From: Bacteroidaceae bacterium
GTDB taxonomy: Bacteria; Bacteroidota; Bacteroidia; Bacteroidales; Bacteroidaceae
DNA length: 64,000 bases
NCBI GenBank assembly: GCA_900770665.1
Contig: CAAGKZ010000068.1
Coordinates: forward strand, 1-64,000
Direction: 5' to 3'
The position numbers and the translations under genes are program-made. The notes beneath the pieces were generated by a model that saw nothing but the letters and a program-made list of their open reading frames with translations, was not told the origin of the DNA and ran no database searches. Positions 1 to 8,549 of the stretch are shown in pieces; position 1 is the stretch's first letter; every line of letters begins with the position of its first letter.

Positions 1-1413
1 ATCTACATCCAGTACGACCTTGACAATGGCAACATCGACGAGACATTCGCTCAGGAGCTCATCGACCAGTTCGTTATCAAGTTGCGTATGGTTCGCCACT
101 TGCGTATGCAGTCTTACAACGATTTGTTCGCAGGTGACCCTACATGGGTGACAGAGTCTATCGGTGGTCGCTTCAACGATGGCCGTACAAAGGTTACAAA
201 GACTTCATTCCGTTTCTTGCAGACACTTTACAACCTCGGTCCCTCACCAGAGCCTAACATGACTGTACTGTGGAGCCATGAGTTGCCCGAGGGCTTCAAG
301 GAGTTCTGCGCTAAGGTTTCTATCGATACATCTTCAGTTCAGTACGAGAACGATACTTTGATGCGTGAGGTTCGCGAGTGCGACGACTACGGTATCGCTT
401 GCTGCGTATCTTACCAGGCTATCGGCCGTCAGATTCAGTTCTTCGGTGCACGTTGTAACCTTGCTAAGGCTCTCTTGCTTGCTATCAACGGTGGCCGTTG
501 CGAGAATACTGGTACTGTTGTTGTTAAGGATATCCCTGTTCTTGAGGGCGACGTTCTCAACTACGAGGAGGTTCTTGCAAACTACAAGAAGGTGCTCACT
601 GAGATTGCACGTGTTTACAACGACTCAATGAACATCATCCACTACATGCACGACAAGTACTACTACGAGAAGGCACAGATGGCGTTCATCGACACCGATC
701 CTTCTATCAACCTTGCATATGGTGTAGCAGGTCTTTCAATCGCTATCGACTCTCTCTCTGCCATCAAGTATGGTAAGGTAACTGTTCATCGTAACGAGCT
801 TGGCTTGACAGAGTCATTCGATATTGAGAACGAGTTCCCATGCTTCGGTAACGATGACGACCGTGTTGACCACCTTGGTATCGACTTGGTATACTTCTTC
901 AGCGAGGAGCTCAAGAAGCACCCGGTTTACAAGAACGCTCAGCCTACATTGTCATTGCTCACCATTACATCTAACGTGATGTACGGTAAGAAGACAGGTG
1001 CTACTCCTGACGGTCGCGCTAAGGGTGTTGCTTTCGCTCCTGGTGCGAACCCAATGCACGGACGCGACAAGAACGGTGCTGTTGCATCACTCAGCTCTGT
1101 TGCCAAGTTGCGTTACCGCGACTCACAGGACGGTATCAGTAACACATTCTCAATCATTCCAAAGTCACTTGGTGTTGACCAGGAGACACGCGTTGAGAAC
1201 CTCATCACTTTGATGGATGGTTACTTCACCAAGGGTGCTCACCACCTGAACGTGAACGTGCTGAACCGCGAGATGTTGATGGATGCTATGGAGCATCCCG
1301 AGAAGTACCCACAGCTCACAATCCGTGTATCTGGTTACGCTGTGAACTTCATCCGCCTCAGTCGTGAGCACCAGCTTGAGGTTATCTCACGTTCTTTCCA
1401 CGAGCGCATGTAA
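1..1413 (+). CDS. pflB: Formate acetyltransferase (pyruvate formate-lyase), C-terminal part
   Basis: Cytosolic glycyl-radical enzyme that splits pyruvate with CoA into acetyl-CoA and formate during fermentation. The reading frame is open from the first base, so the gene starts upstream of the window; about 470 residues are visible. The adjacent catalytic cysteines lie at 400-405 in the context IACCVS. The radical glycine is codon 1333-1335 inside RVSGYAVNF, close to the C terminus as in all family members. Codon use is strongly biased (GGT, CGT, AAG, CTT), as expected for a very highly expressed gene. A strong terminator and then the activase gene pflA follow directly. Confidence 0.97.
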   Translation: MYIQYDLDNGNIDETFAQELIDQFVIKLRMVRHLRMQSYNDLFAGDPTWVTESIGGRFNDGRTKVTKTSFRFLQTLYNLGPSPEPNMTVLWSHELPEGFKEFCAKVSIDTSSVQYENDTLMREVRECDDYGIACCVSYQAIGRQIQFFGARCNLAKALLLAINGGRCENTGTVVVKDIPVLEGDVLNYEEVLANYKKVLTEIARVYNDSMNIIHYMHDKYYYEKAQMAFIDTDPSINLAYGVAGLSIAIDSLSAIKYGKVTVHRNELGLTESFDIENEFPCFGNDDDRVDHLGIDLVYFFSEELKKHPVYKNAQPTLSLLTITSNVMYGKKTGATPDGRAKGVAFAPGANPMHGRDKNGAVASLSSVAKLRYRDSQDGISNTFSIIPKSLGVDQETRVENLITLMDGYFTKGAHHLNVNVLNREMLMDAMEHPEKYPQLTIRVSGYAVNFIRLSREHQLEVISRSFHERM

Positions 1414-1433
1414 TTAACGTTATAATGTTCAAT

Positions 1434-1470
1434 AAAAATAGGCTGGCTTTTTTGGCCGGCCTATTTTTTC
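1434..1470 (+). terminator. Rho-independent terminator after pflB
   Basis: The arms AAAAATAGGCTGGC and GGCCGGCCTATTTTT pair around a T-rich loop, with one G-U pair, and a T-run follows. It lies between pflB and pflA, so it probably lowers pflA expression relative to the abundant lyase. Confidence 0.85.
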
Positions 1471-1482
1471 AAATAACAAGTT

Positions 1483-2214
1483 ATGGATATTAGAGTACAT
1501 TCATACGAGTCATTGGGTACATTCGACGGCCCGGGCCTGCGCCTTGTAGTCTTTTTGCAGGGATGCAATTTCCGTTGCCTCTATTGTGCCAACCCCGATA
1601 CAATCGACCCCAAGGGCGAGAGCAAGGTAACCGATATCGAGGATATCGTGCGCATGGCAATGAACGAGAAACCCTTCTTTGGCAAGCGCGGCGGTGTCAC
1701 TTTCAGCGGTGGCGAGCCTACATTCCAGGCAAAGGCACTTGTTCCGCTTGTGAAGCGTTTGCACGAGCAGGGTATACATGTATGCCTTGACACCAACGGC
1801 AGCATATGGAACAGCGATGTCGAGGAACTCCTCTCTATCGTTGACCTCGTTATGCTTGATGTAAAGCAGGTAAACCCTGAGCGTCATAAAACACTCACCG
1901 AGCGCAGTAATGAGCAGACTTTGAAGACTGCGAAGTGGTTGCAGGACAATGGTCGCCCGTTCTGGTTGCGTTATGTCCTTGTGCAGGGCTACAGCGCTTT
2001 CGAGGAGGATATACGCTCGCTTGGCGAGCACTTCAAGGGCTACGACATGATAAAGCGCATCGAGGTGTTGCCCTATCATACCCTGGGCGCACACAAATAT
2101 GAGCCTCTTGGCATGGAGTACAAGCTCAAGGGCGTGAAGGAGAACACACCGCAACAGCTCGACGAGGCAAGAGCCATCTTTGAAGAGTATTTCGACTGTG
2201 TATTTGTGAATTGA
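1483..2214 (+). CDS. pflA: Pyruvate formate-lyase activating enzyme (radical SAM)
   Basis: Radical SAM enzyme that places the glycyl radical on PflB. The 243-residue length is normal for the family. The 4Fe-4S motif CX3CX2C is C28, C32, C35 (GCNFRCLYC), and the SAM-binding TFSGGEPTFQ segment follows near residues 72-82. The start is the first ATG after the terminator, 12 bases from the end of the T-run, and gives the standard N terminus with HSYESLGTFDGPG. The position directly behind pflB confirms the role. Expression probably depends on read-through of the intervening terminator, as no clear promoter was seen. Confidence 0.96.
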   Translation: MDIRVHSYESLGTFDGPGLRLVVFLQGCNFRCLYCANPDTIDPKGESKVTDIEDIVRMAMNEKPFFGKRGGVTFSGGEPTFQAKALVPLVKRLHEQGIHVCLDTNGSIWNSDVEELLSIVDLVMLDVKQVNPERHKTLTERSNEQTLKTAKWLQDNGRPFWLRYVLVQGYSAFEEDIRSLGEHFKGYDMIKRIEVLPYHTLGAHKYEPLGMEYKLKGVKENTPQQLDEARAIFEEYFDCVFVN

Positions 2215-2220
2215 ATCCTC

Positions 2221-2787
2221 ATGCTGTCCGAGAAGGAAAAAATGCTGCATGGCGAACTCTACGATGCAAACAATGATGTAGCGCTTATTGCAGAGAGAAA
2301 CGCATGCAAGGTATTGTGCCAAAAGTATAATACAATGCCCTATGAGGCTGTGGAGGAGCGTAGGGCAATATTGCGTGATATAATAGGCGAGGCAAAAGGG
2401 GAATTTGTTATTGAACCATCTTTTTGGTGCGACTATGGATGCAATATATCACTTGGAGACAATTTCTATGCGAACCATAACCTTGTGATACTCGATGCAG
2501 CTCCTGTAGTCTTTGGCGATAATGTTTTTGTTGCTCCCAACTGCTGTTTTACCACAGCTGGGCATCCTATTGATGTTGAACAGCGCAATAAAGGACTTGA
2601 GTATGCCCGCCCGATAATCGTCGGGAACAATGTGTGGATTGGTGCCGGTGTTACGGTTCTTCCCGGTGTCACCATCGGTGACAATGTAACGATTGGTGCA
2701 GGCAGCCTTGTGAACCGCGATATACCATCGGACTCTGTCGCCGTGGGTGTTCCATGCAGGGTAATTAAACAATCAAAGCAGGAGTGA
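2221..2787 (+). CDS. Maltose/galactoside-type sugar O-acetyltransferase
   Basis: Left-handed beta-helix acetyltransferase that moves acetyl from acetyl-CoA to a sugar hydroxyl. Residues 1-55 form the helical Mac-type N-terminal domain (MLHGELYDAN, ERNACKVLCQKYN). Hexapeptide repeats run from about 65 to 180. H115 in TTAGHPIDVEQRN is the family's catalytic histidine. At 188 residues it is full length for the Maa/LacA group. It begins six bases after pflA and probably shares its transcript, although no functional tie to fermentation is evident. The exact acceptor sugar cannot be told from sequence. The last codons lie inside a long hairpin. Confidence 0.9.
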   Translation: MLSEKEKMLHGELYDANNDVALIAERNACKVLCQKYNTMPYEAVEERRAILRDIIGEAKGEFVIEPSFWCDYGCNISLGDNFYANHNLVILDAAPVVFGDNVFVAPNCCFTTAGHPIDVEQRNKGLEYARPIIVGNNVWIGAGVTVLPGVTIGDNVTIGAGSLVNRDIPSDSVAVGVPCRVIKQSKQE

Positions 2788-2810
2788 AGTTCCTGCTTTG
2801 ATTGTTTAAT
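2764..2810. terminator. 20-bp perfect inverted repeat between converging genes
   Basis: Two perfectly complementary 20-base arms (2764-2783 and 2791-2810) flank the loop GTGAAGT. The left arm encodes the end of the acetyltransferase and its stop codon is in the loop region. There is no long T-tract. The neighbour on the right converges, so this is probably a bidirectional terminator. Confidence 0.65.
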
Positions 2811-2857
2811 TGTATCCCCTTGATGGTTTTATATTTGTTATAATGTGCGAGGCGGGA

Positions 2858-4162
2858 CTATTCTACACTCCTGTTGTATTCGATTATCTCAAGGTTTGTG
2901 AGTGCCTGCATGTCGCCCATGCGCGCGGCTTTGGCAAAGGCCTTTTCGGCTGCGTGGCGGTGGTGGCGGCGGTACTCTATTACTCCTTGCAGGTTCAGTG
3001 CGCGCGGGTCGTCTTTATATGGTTTCAGCCTTTTAAGCATCTTCTCATAATCGGGCGAGGGGTTCTCCGTCAGTTCGTCGACAATCTCATTGAGCACCAT
3101 TGCCATGCTGTCTACACCATTCCTGTAATACATTCCCGTGCAGCATGCAATGCGGTGTGCCGGGAAGAAACGTTCCTGCAGCTCTTTGTAGAGTGCGCCG
3201 TTATTGTATTGTTTTAGCATCTTCTCTCTTGCTGTTTCACTCTTTTCTTCTTTCAACAGTGTGACAAGCTCTTCTGCTCCCGGGGTGTTTGTCTCCATAA
3301 TGTCATTGTAGATGATGTTCCAGTTGCGTCCGCCGCCGGCTACTTCGAAAATGGAGTCGGGGAGGGAGTGGTGTTTGCGTATATGGTCGCGCATGGCAAT
3401 AGCGCGGTTAAGGCCGCGTGCGGTGGCCTTGTCCTCGTAGCCTTCGGGCGATGTGTAACCGGTAATCTGTACCGACTCGAGAGTGGTGGTGCTGTCCGAG
3501 AGTATCTCGCCAATGATGTTCATCATGTCGTCGATTGACTGTGCATTATTGAGGTACTCGGGGTTGAGCTTGCTGCTGTTGCTGGTGTAGCGTACGATGT
3601 TGGGGGTAACCTGCATATCGGGCGCGTTGCTGCTTGTGAGTGGGGTGTAGTATCTGATACTTTTTATATGTGGATGCTCGGCTGCAATGTGGTCGGCAAT
3701 GCTTTTGTTGGGGGCAACCCTATGGCAACTGAGCGGCGGGCAGCCGGGCAGATAGACGGCAAAGGTGTCGTATGTGAATTCAGTGCCGTATCTGTCGCTG
3801 TACGCGCAGTATGTTACTCCGTACATTGTGTCACTGACATCCTTTTCGGGAAGCACCAGCGTGCTGCTGCTTGGACCGTGTTTCTGCAATGCCGGCAGTC
3901 TGTTGTGTCTCTTTATGTACCGTTTTGTGTAGCGCTTGCCCTGTATGTGTCTTTCGGCACTGCTTATACAGGTGTCGGGGGTGCACAGATGGGTGATGAT
4001 GAGCATGCCCTCGTCGCTCCCGGGTTTGGGCGTGTCATAGTCAAAGGTGAAGTACCAGCTGCTGTCGCTGTGTATGGCTGTGTAGTCTTCGGGCGCAAAC
4101 TGTGCGCCGGCGGTGCTGCATATGGCAACGAGCAACGCCGCGATGGTGAATTTCTGTTTCAT
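2858..4162 (-). CDS. Secreted OmpA-like protein with C-terminal helical repeats
   Basis: Exported protein of unknown exact role. The start chosen is the methionine eight codons inside the longest frame, because it directly begins a signal peptide (MKQKFTIAALLVAICSTAGAQ). The N-terminal half looks beta-rich. Residues near 230-290 carry an OmpA-like peptidoglycan-associated core (SVQITGYTSPEG, then LNRAIAMRDHI and AGGGRNWN), the Bacteroidales version seen in fimbria-associated and DUF3868-type proteins. The C terminus resembles TPR helices (DDPRALNLQGVIEYRRHHRHAAEKAFAKA). It follows the HAD gene by 58 bases on the same strand and may be the last gene of that operon or separate from it. Confidence 0.7.
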   Translation of the reverse strand: MKQKFTIAALLVAICSTAGAQFAPEDYTAIHSDSSWYFTFDYDTPKPGSDEGMLIITHLCTPDTCISSAERHIQGKRYTKRYIKRHNRLPALQKHGPSSSTLVLPEKDVSDTMYGVTYCAYSDRYGTEFTYDTFAVYLPGCPPLSCHRVAPNKSIADHIAAEHPHIKSIRYYTPLTSSNAPDMQVTPNIVRYTSNSSKLNPEYLNNAQSIDDMMNIIGEILSDSTTTLESVQITGYTSPEGYEDKATARGLNRAIAMRDHIRKHHSLPDSIFEVAGGGRNWNIIYNDIMETNTPGAEELVTLLKEEKSETAREKMLKQYNNGALYKELQERFFPAHRIACCTGMYYRNGVDSMAMVLNEIVDELTENPSPDYEKMLKRLKPYKDDPRALNLQGVIEYRRHHRHAAEKAFAKAARMGDMQALTNLEIIEYNRSVE

Positions 4163-4220
4163 AATGAATGTTTTATTGGTTAACAATAATAAGTCTCATT
4201 ATAAAACATTGCCATTGGCG

Positions 4221-4964
4221 TTATGGTTCTTTGGAAACGATGTCTGTGATTATATCTGGTACCTCTTCTATGCTGCCTGTTATGGCGGTGGGGGCATGTC
4301 CGTCAATGACGGGTTCCTCTTCCCAGCAGATGTTCTTAATCCAAATGGTTCTGCAACCGAGTGTAGATGAGGGGTAGATGTCCTTGCGGTACGAGTCGCC
4401 GATGACGACGATTTCCTCGGCAGGCAATAGCAGTGCCTCAACTCCCAGTGCAAAGAGAGCAGGGTCGGGTTTGCGTATGCCTACAACGGAAGACTCTATT
4501 ATCTCCTTGAAATAACAGGCCAGGCCGAACTCTCCAAGCACCACAGGCATGTTGCCGTAGAAATTGGTGACAAGTACCATGGGGTATTTTGCCGAAAGCC
4601 TCTCAAGGACGGCACGGCTTGTGGCAAGGGTGCTCTTTACCTTATTATAGCATCCGTCGGCAATTTGTTCCGCAACTTTGGGGGTGAAATCTCCCGACTG
4701 TGTCTGCTCCCGCAGGTATTCGAACTGAATGGCTATCTTCTTTCTCAGCAGTGTGTGGAAAGTGTCCTCGGGCTTTATTATGGGGAACTTTGCCAGTGTG
4801 CGCTCGCCGTGTACGTAGGCATTACGGTACAGCTCGCGCTTAATCTCTATGCCGGTAAGTCTGTATTGCTTGGCAATCACCTCGCCCCAATGGATACCGT
4901 TGGTGTCAATGGTACCGCCATAGTCGAATATTATGCCTTTAATTGTACTCATATCCGCTTTCAA
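4221..4964 (-). CDS. HAD-family hydrolase (phosphatase-like)
   Basis: Cytosolic haloacid dehalogenase-fold hydrolase of 247 residues. Motif I is FDYGGTID: the nucleophile Asp is present, but the usual second Asp is Gly, as in the GG-type HAD subgroup. Motif II is LVTNF, motif III is the lysine of GIRKPDP, and motif IV is VVIGDSYRKDI, so catalysis looks intact. The N terminus overlaps the end of the CDP-alcohol phosphatidyltransferase gene by 26 bases, indicating translational coupling. From context I infer that it removes a phosphate from the product or precursor of that neighbour. The substrate is not shown by sequence. Confidence 0.85.
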   Translation of the reverse strand: MKADMSTIKGIIFDYGGTIDTNGIHWGEVIAKQYRLTGIEIKRELYRNAYVHGERTLAKFPIIKPEDTFHTLLRKKIAIQFEYLREQTQSGDFTPKVAEQIADGCYNKVKSTLATSRAVLERLSAKYPMVLVTNFYGNMPVVLGEFGLACYFKEIIESSVVGIRKPDPALFALGVEALLLPAEEIVVIGDSYRKDIYPSSTLGCRTIWIKNICWEEEPVIDGHAPTAITGSIEEVPDIITDIVSKEP

Positions 4965-5892
4965 TCTTTTGGGTAACTATGCTGCAGAGCCTTTCGTGCT
5001 TGTATCTCATGTATATGAACAGTGCCATAAGTATCACAAGTTCAAAGACAAGGTAGAACCACAACTGTCCAATCAGTACCAGAATGAACAGGGTTATGGC
5101 ACGTGTGTTGAAGGTCAGGATATTAGTGTATTTCATCAGTGGCAGGCTGCCCCGGCGGAACTCGCTGCGGAGTGATTCAGGGATAGCAGTGCCGTATTTC
5201 TCATTTACCACCTTGATGAATTTCTGGAATTTTGGAGTCATGCGCTCCTGGTTGTCGACATATGCAATGTATGCGTTGAGGAATATCTTCCAAAAGAAGT
5301 TTCCCCTCCATGGTGTCTCCTTGTACTCTTTTCGCACAGCTGTGGAGTTGTGGAATTCGTGTCCGTTCTTCTCGTTGATGAAGTAGAGGTGGATGTTGCG
5401 GTAGTAGTCGGCAAGCTGGCATTGAGAGCCGTGTACCCAAAAACCGCTAAATGATGACATTATCCATATTATTACACCCCAGTCATATTCGGGTGCAAAA
5501 GGTATTGGCTGGAATGTCTCGCGCACGCAAATGGCAAAGTATATGCAAAAGAACCAGCAGTCGCCGGCGAAGCCGTCGAGTATGCGCCCCCAGCGGGTCT
5601 TCTGGCCTGTTATGCGTGCAAGCTGGCCGTCGGTGCTGTCATACAGGTTAGCCCAAACGAGCAGCAGAATACCCAAAACGTTCCACTGTATGCCCTCCTG
5701 CGCAAAACAGATGCCGGCTCCTACGCCAAGGAATATTGATATGATGGTGATGATGTTTGGGTGTATGCCCATTTTGCGGAAAAACAGCGCGCAACGGAAA
5801 CCCAATGGGCGGTAGAACCACAAATCAATGAGCTCTTCTGTGTCCATTGATTTAATAGATGCTTGGTACATCTTTTTCTCTTCGGCGTTCAT
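4939..5892 (-). CDS. CDP-alcohol phosphatidyltransferase family membrane protein
   Basis: Integral membrane enzyme that should transfer a phospho-alcohol between a CDP-activated donor and an acceptor, making a phospholipid-type product. The signature is DSTDGQLAR, then eight residues, then GRILDGFAGD. The canonical pattern ends G-x3-D-x3-D, but here the final Asp is one residue late (G-x3-D-x4-D), perhaps a subfamily trait. Several hydrophobic segments surround it (about residues 38-85, 112-155, 260-300). At 317 residues it is longer than PgsA or PssA. It sits between an ATP-grasp and a HAD gene, with a soluble nucleotidyltransferase two genes upstream that could make a CDP-alcohol. Confidence 0.85.
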   Translation of the reverse strand: MNAEEKKMYQASIKSMDTEELIDLWFYRPLGFRCALFFRKMGIHPNIITIISIFLGVGAGICFAQEGIQWNVLGILLLVWANLYDSTDGQLARITGQKTRWGRILDGFAGDCWFFCIYFAICVRETFQPIPFAPEYDWGVIIWIMSSFSGFWVHGSQCQLADYYRNIHLYFINEKNGHEFHNSTAVRKEYKETPWRGNFFWKIFLNAYIAYVDNQERMTPKFQKFIKVVNEKYGTAIPESLRSEFRRGSLPLMKYTNILTFNTRAITLFILVLIGQLWFYLVFELVILMALFIYMRYKHERLCSIVTQKIESGYEYN

Positions 5893-5896
5893 GTGA

Positions 5897-6712
5897 CTAT
5901 TTTATCTTGTTCATTATAAGTATCGCGATTTCCCGGGCTGCAATGTCTCGTACCAGCGTGAAGCTTGGGAAATCGTTCAAGTCTATTATAAAAATCTCTC
6001 CTTGCGGTGTTATAATGGCATCACCGCCATATATCTCCACTCCAATGGCCTGTGCCGCCTTTTGGGCTATCTCCTTGAGTGCGGTCATGTCAAAGGTGTA
6101 GTGTCTTGGTGTGCCGTTTACAGTCTCTTTGCCGAACTTGCCGCCAACGGGATAGCAATAGTGGAAAAAATCATTGCCAATGCCGTAGAATTTGATGATG
6201 TCGCCGGCGCAGTGCTGCATCTGTATAAATTCTGTTATTCCACGCATGGCCATCTGCTCTGTTGCGGCAACAGCTTCCTGCATTGTTGTGGCAAATGTGA
6301 CATCGTCCTCGTGACAGCTCCATCCTTGGGCTTTCTTTATCCAGCATGGGAATATGGTGTCGCTCAATTCATTTACGCTGTTCAATACTCTGAACGGTGG
6401 TTGCGGTATCTCACTCCCGTGCAGTATTTCCATAAAGCGCTTGCGCGAGCAGTTTTCTACAGCGACGGCTCTGTTTGTCACGGCAATTCCTTGAGCCTCG
6501 GCCTTTTTCAATCGCTCAATGGTGCCGGCTGTGCGTGACATTGTGCAAATGGCCTGTATGCCTGCCGGTATCTCCTCGTCCTCACTAATGGATATAACCT
6601 CCGCACCCATCGCTGTAAGTTCGGCGGTTATGCACTGCAGTATGGCAGCGTCATTTGCTGTCATGTTGGGCGAGTTGACGGGGTTACGTGCTATGGTGGC
6701 TATTTTTGTCAT
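5897..6712 (-). CDS. ATP-grasp domain protein (RimK-like)
   Basis: Probable cytosolic ATP-dependent carboxylate ligase of 271 residues. The N-terminal part (1-90) is a Rossmann-like pre-ATP-grasp domain. The ATP-grasp core has IKKAQGWSCHEDDV near 128-142, EFIQMQHCAGDIIKFYGIG near 175-195, and the metal-binding end GEIFIIDLNDFPSF. The start ATG overlaps the stop of the nucleotidyltransferase by one base, and the end is four bases from the next start, so the genes are translated together. A ligase in a lipid head-group cluster suggests an amino acid or other amine is attached at some step. That is inference. Confidence 0.8.
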   Translation of the reverse strand: MTKIATIARNPVNSPNMTANDAAILQCITAELTAMGAEVISISEDEEIPAGIQAICTMSRTAGTIERLKKAEAQGIAVTNRAVAVENCSRKRFMEILHGSEIPQPPFRVLNSVNELSDTIFPCWIKKAQGWSCHEDDVTFATTMQEAVAATEQMAMRGITEFIQMQHCAGDIIKFYGIGNDFFHYCYPVGGKFGKETVNGTPRHYTFDMTALKEIAQKAAQAIGVEIYGGDAIITPQGEIFIIDLNDFPSFTLVRDIAAREIAILIMNKIK

Positions 6713-7404
6713 CAGGCAAGGAAATCTTCGGCTTTGGCTATGTCCTCGGCGTGGTCAATGTCAATAATCTTGTTGAAAGGATATGCCTTCAGTTTGAGTC
6801 CGTTCCCGACGAGGCTGCGCTGGAAATTGCGCATCCTTTCAATGCCTGCAGCCATGCATGTGTCGAGTATGTCGAGCGCTTTGTCGTCCAGTCCGTAAAT
6901 GCCGCCCGAAATGTATCTTGATGTTGCTGACGGGTGGTCGCAAAAGGCTGTTATATCCAATCCGTCATTCGTGTCGACATAGAGCGGTTTCTCATCATCG
7001 ATATAATCGGTCACAGCCATGAGACCGTCGTATTGGCTTGTCTCAAACGTTCTTATATACTCTGCAAACTCCTCTTCCTTGAATATTGTGTCAACGGTCG
7101 TCAGGCAGAATTTTTCGCCACGCAGCAAGTGGCTCAAAGCGTGCAGGCTATGCATTGAACTTGGTGTGTCCTTTACAACAATGTTTATCGGGTAACGCTC
7201 CTGCAGTTCCTGCAGCTTTGCCAATGTGGCGGGCTGTTGCTCGTTGATTATTATGTTTATGCTGCTGGCACCCTGTGCTGCAAAAAGCATTACAAGGCGT
7301 TCTATGATGGGAATGCCTTGTAACTTGATAAGCGGTTTAGGCTCCTTGACACCCTCACGGGCCAGACGGGAGCCTTCGCCGGCTGCTATGATTGCAAATT
7401 TCAT
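6712..7404 (-). CDS. Sugar/alditol-phosphate nucleotidyltransferase (MobA/IspD-like NTP transferase)
   Basis: Cytosolic nucleotidyltransferase of 230 residues. The N terminus MKFAIIAAGEGSRL is the nucleotide-binding signature, followed by KPLIKLQGIPIIERL. The metal-binding Asp lies in FCLTTVDTIF near residue 105. Such enzymes join NTP to a phospho-alcohol or sugar phosphate. With a CDP-alcohol phosphatidyltransferase downstream, the natural guess is that it makes the CDP-activated alcohol, as in the two-step di-myo-inositol-phosphate pathway. It starts 14 bases after pdxA ends and belongs to the same minus-strand run. Confidence 0.85.
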   Translation of the reverse strand: MKFAIIAAGEGSRLAREGVKEPKPLIKLQGIPIIERLVMLFAAQGASSINIIINEQQPATLAKLQELQERYPINIVVKDTPSSMHSLHALSHLLRGEKFCLTTVDTIFKEEEFAEYIRTFETSQYDGLMAVTDYIDDEKPLYVDTNDGLDITAFCDHPSATSRYISGGIYGLDDKALDILDTCMAAGIERMRNFQRSLVGNGLKLKAYPFNKIIDIDHAEDIAKAEDFLA

Positions 7405-7418
7405 CTGAAATCCGTTTT

Positions 7419-8516
7419 TTAATCGTTGTCGGCCTGCTGCAGGTTCAAGCGGTTACTGTCGTCGCGTTTCTCGAAATAGAGCTTGCGGAGTGGGTTGCGA
7501 CGTGCCTCGGCATAGAACTTGCGGTTACGCATGATGTCTATGGCTGCATATATTGCCTGGCGGAATGAGTTCTCGTCGGCAATGCCACGGCCGGCAATGT
7601 CGTATGCTACTCCGTGGGCAGGCGATGTGCGCACCATTGACAACCCGGCAGTGAAGTTCACGCCATTGTTCATGGCAAGAGCCTTGAGTGGAGCCAGTCC
7701 CTGGTCGTGATACATTGCGAGAATGGCGTCGAAGTTGTCATATTTGCCGCTGCCCATGAAACCGTCGACAGCAAACGGACCATAGCAGAATATGCCGCCG
7801 TCGTTCATTTTTCTTATGGTTGGGGTGATGACCTCAATCTCCTCCTTGCCCAGCAATCCGTTGTCGCCTGCATGGGGGTTGAGCGAGAGCACTGCAATTT
7901 TAGGTGCATCAATATTGAAGTCCTTCTTGAGGCTTTCGTTGAGCAGTGTAATCTTCTCTTCGAGTAGCTCGGGTGTTATGGCAGCCGGAATGTCGCGCAG
8001 TGCAAGATGGGATGTGGCTACTGCTACACGCAAATCATCGCTGCAAAGTATCATCAATGCCTTCTCGCCTTCTCCGCTGCATTCCTGCAGGTACTCGGTG
8101 TGTCCCGGGAAGTTGAACTGCTCGTTCTGAATTGAATTCTTGTCGATAGGCGCGGTTACAAGCACATCTATTTCGCCGTTCTTGTATGTCTCGACAGCCT
8201 TTTCAAGAGCCTGGAATGCTGCCAACCCCGCTTCGGGGCTGCTGCTGCCAAGTTCAATGTGCAGTTCGTCATCGTTGCAGTTTATTATGTTCAGACGGCC
8301 TGCCTGTGCATCGGCAATTCTGTCAATGGCGTTGTATGGAACTTCCAGTTCCAATGCCTTACGGTGATATGCCGCAGCTTTGGGTGAACCGAAAATTATG
8401 GGAGTGCATATATCGAACATCTCGGTGTTTTCGAAGGTCTTGAATATTATTTCATAACCGATGCCGTTGATGTCGCCTTGTGTTATGCCTACGCGTATTT
8501 TGTTTTTTTCGCTCAT
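7419..8516 (-). CDS. pdxA: 4-hydroxythreonine-4-phosphate dehydrogenase
   Basis: Metal- and NAD-dependent enzyme of pyridoxal 5'-phosphate synthesis, active in the cytosol. The 365-residue length fits the family. Recognisable blocks are VGITQGDINGIGYEI at the N terminus, FPGHTEYLQE with a substrate-contacting His, MYHDQGLAPLKAL carrying metal-binding His and Asp, and the C-terminal block MVRTSPAHGVAYDIAGRG. It lies 33 bases after a DUF4837 gene in the rlmN-led operon. The gene is in good order with no truncation. Confidence 0.96.
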   Translation of the reverse strand: MSEKNKIRVGITQGDINGIGYEIIFKTFENTEMFDICTPIIFGSPKAAAYHRKALELEVPYNAIDRIADAQAGRLNIINCNDDELHIELGSSSPEAGLAAFQALEKAVETYKNGEIDVLVTAPIDKNSIQNEQFNFPGHTEYLQECSGEGEKALMILCSDDLRVAVATSHLALRDIPAAITPELLEEKITLLNESLKKDFNIDAPKIAVLSLNPHAGDNGLLGKEEIEVITPTIRKMNDGGIFCYGPFAVDGFMGSGKYDNFDAILAMYHDQGLAPLKALAMNNGVNFTAGLSMVRTSPAHGVAYDIAGRGIADENSFRQAIYAAIDIMRNRKFYAEARRNPLRKLYFEKRDDSNRLNLQQADND

Positions 8517-8549
8517 CTTATATTGATTTTTTATTTGTTTGCTCGTCGT

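Noticed and set aside
1510..2322. A 270-codon minus-strand frame across pflA and the acetyltransferase
   Set aside because: Shadow of two well-supported genes; it spans their junction and has no recognisable family.
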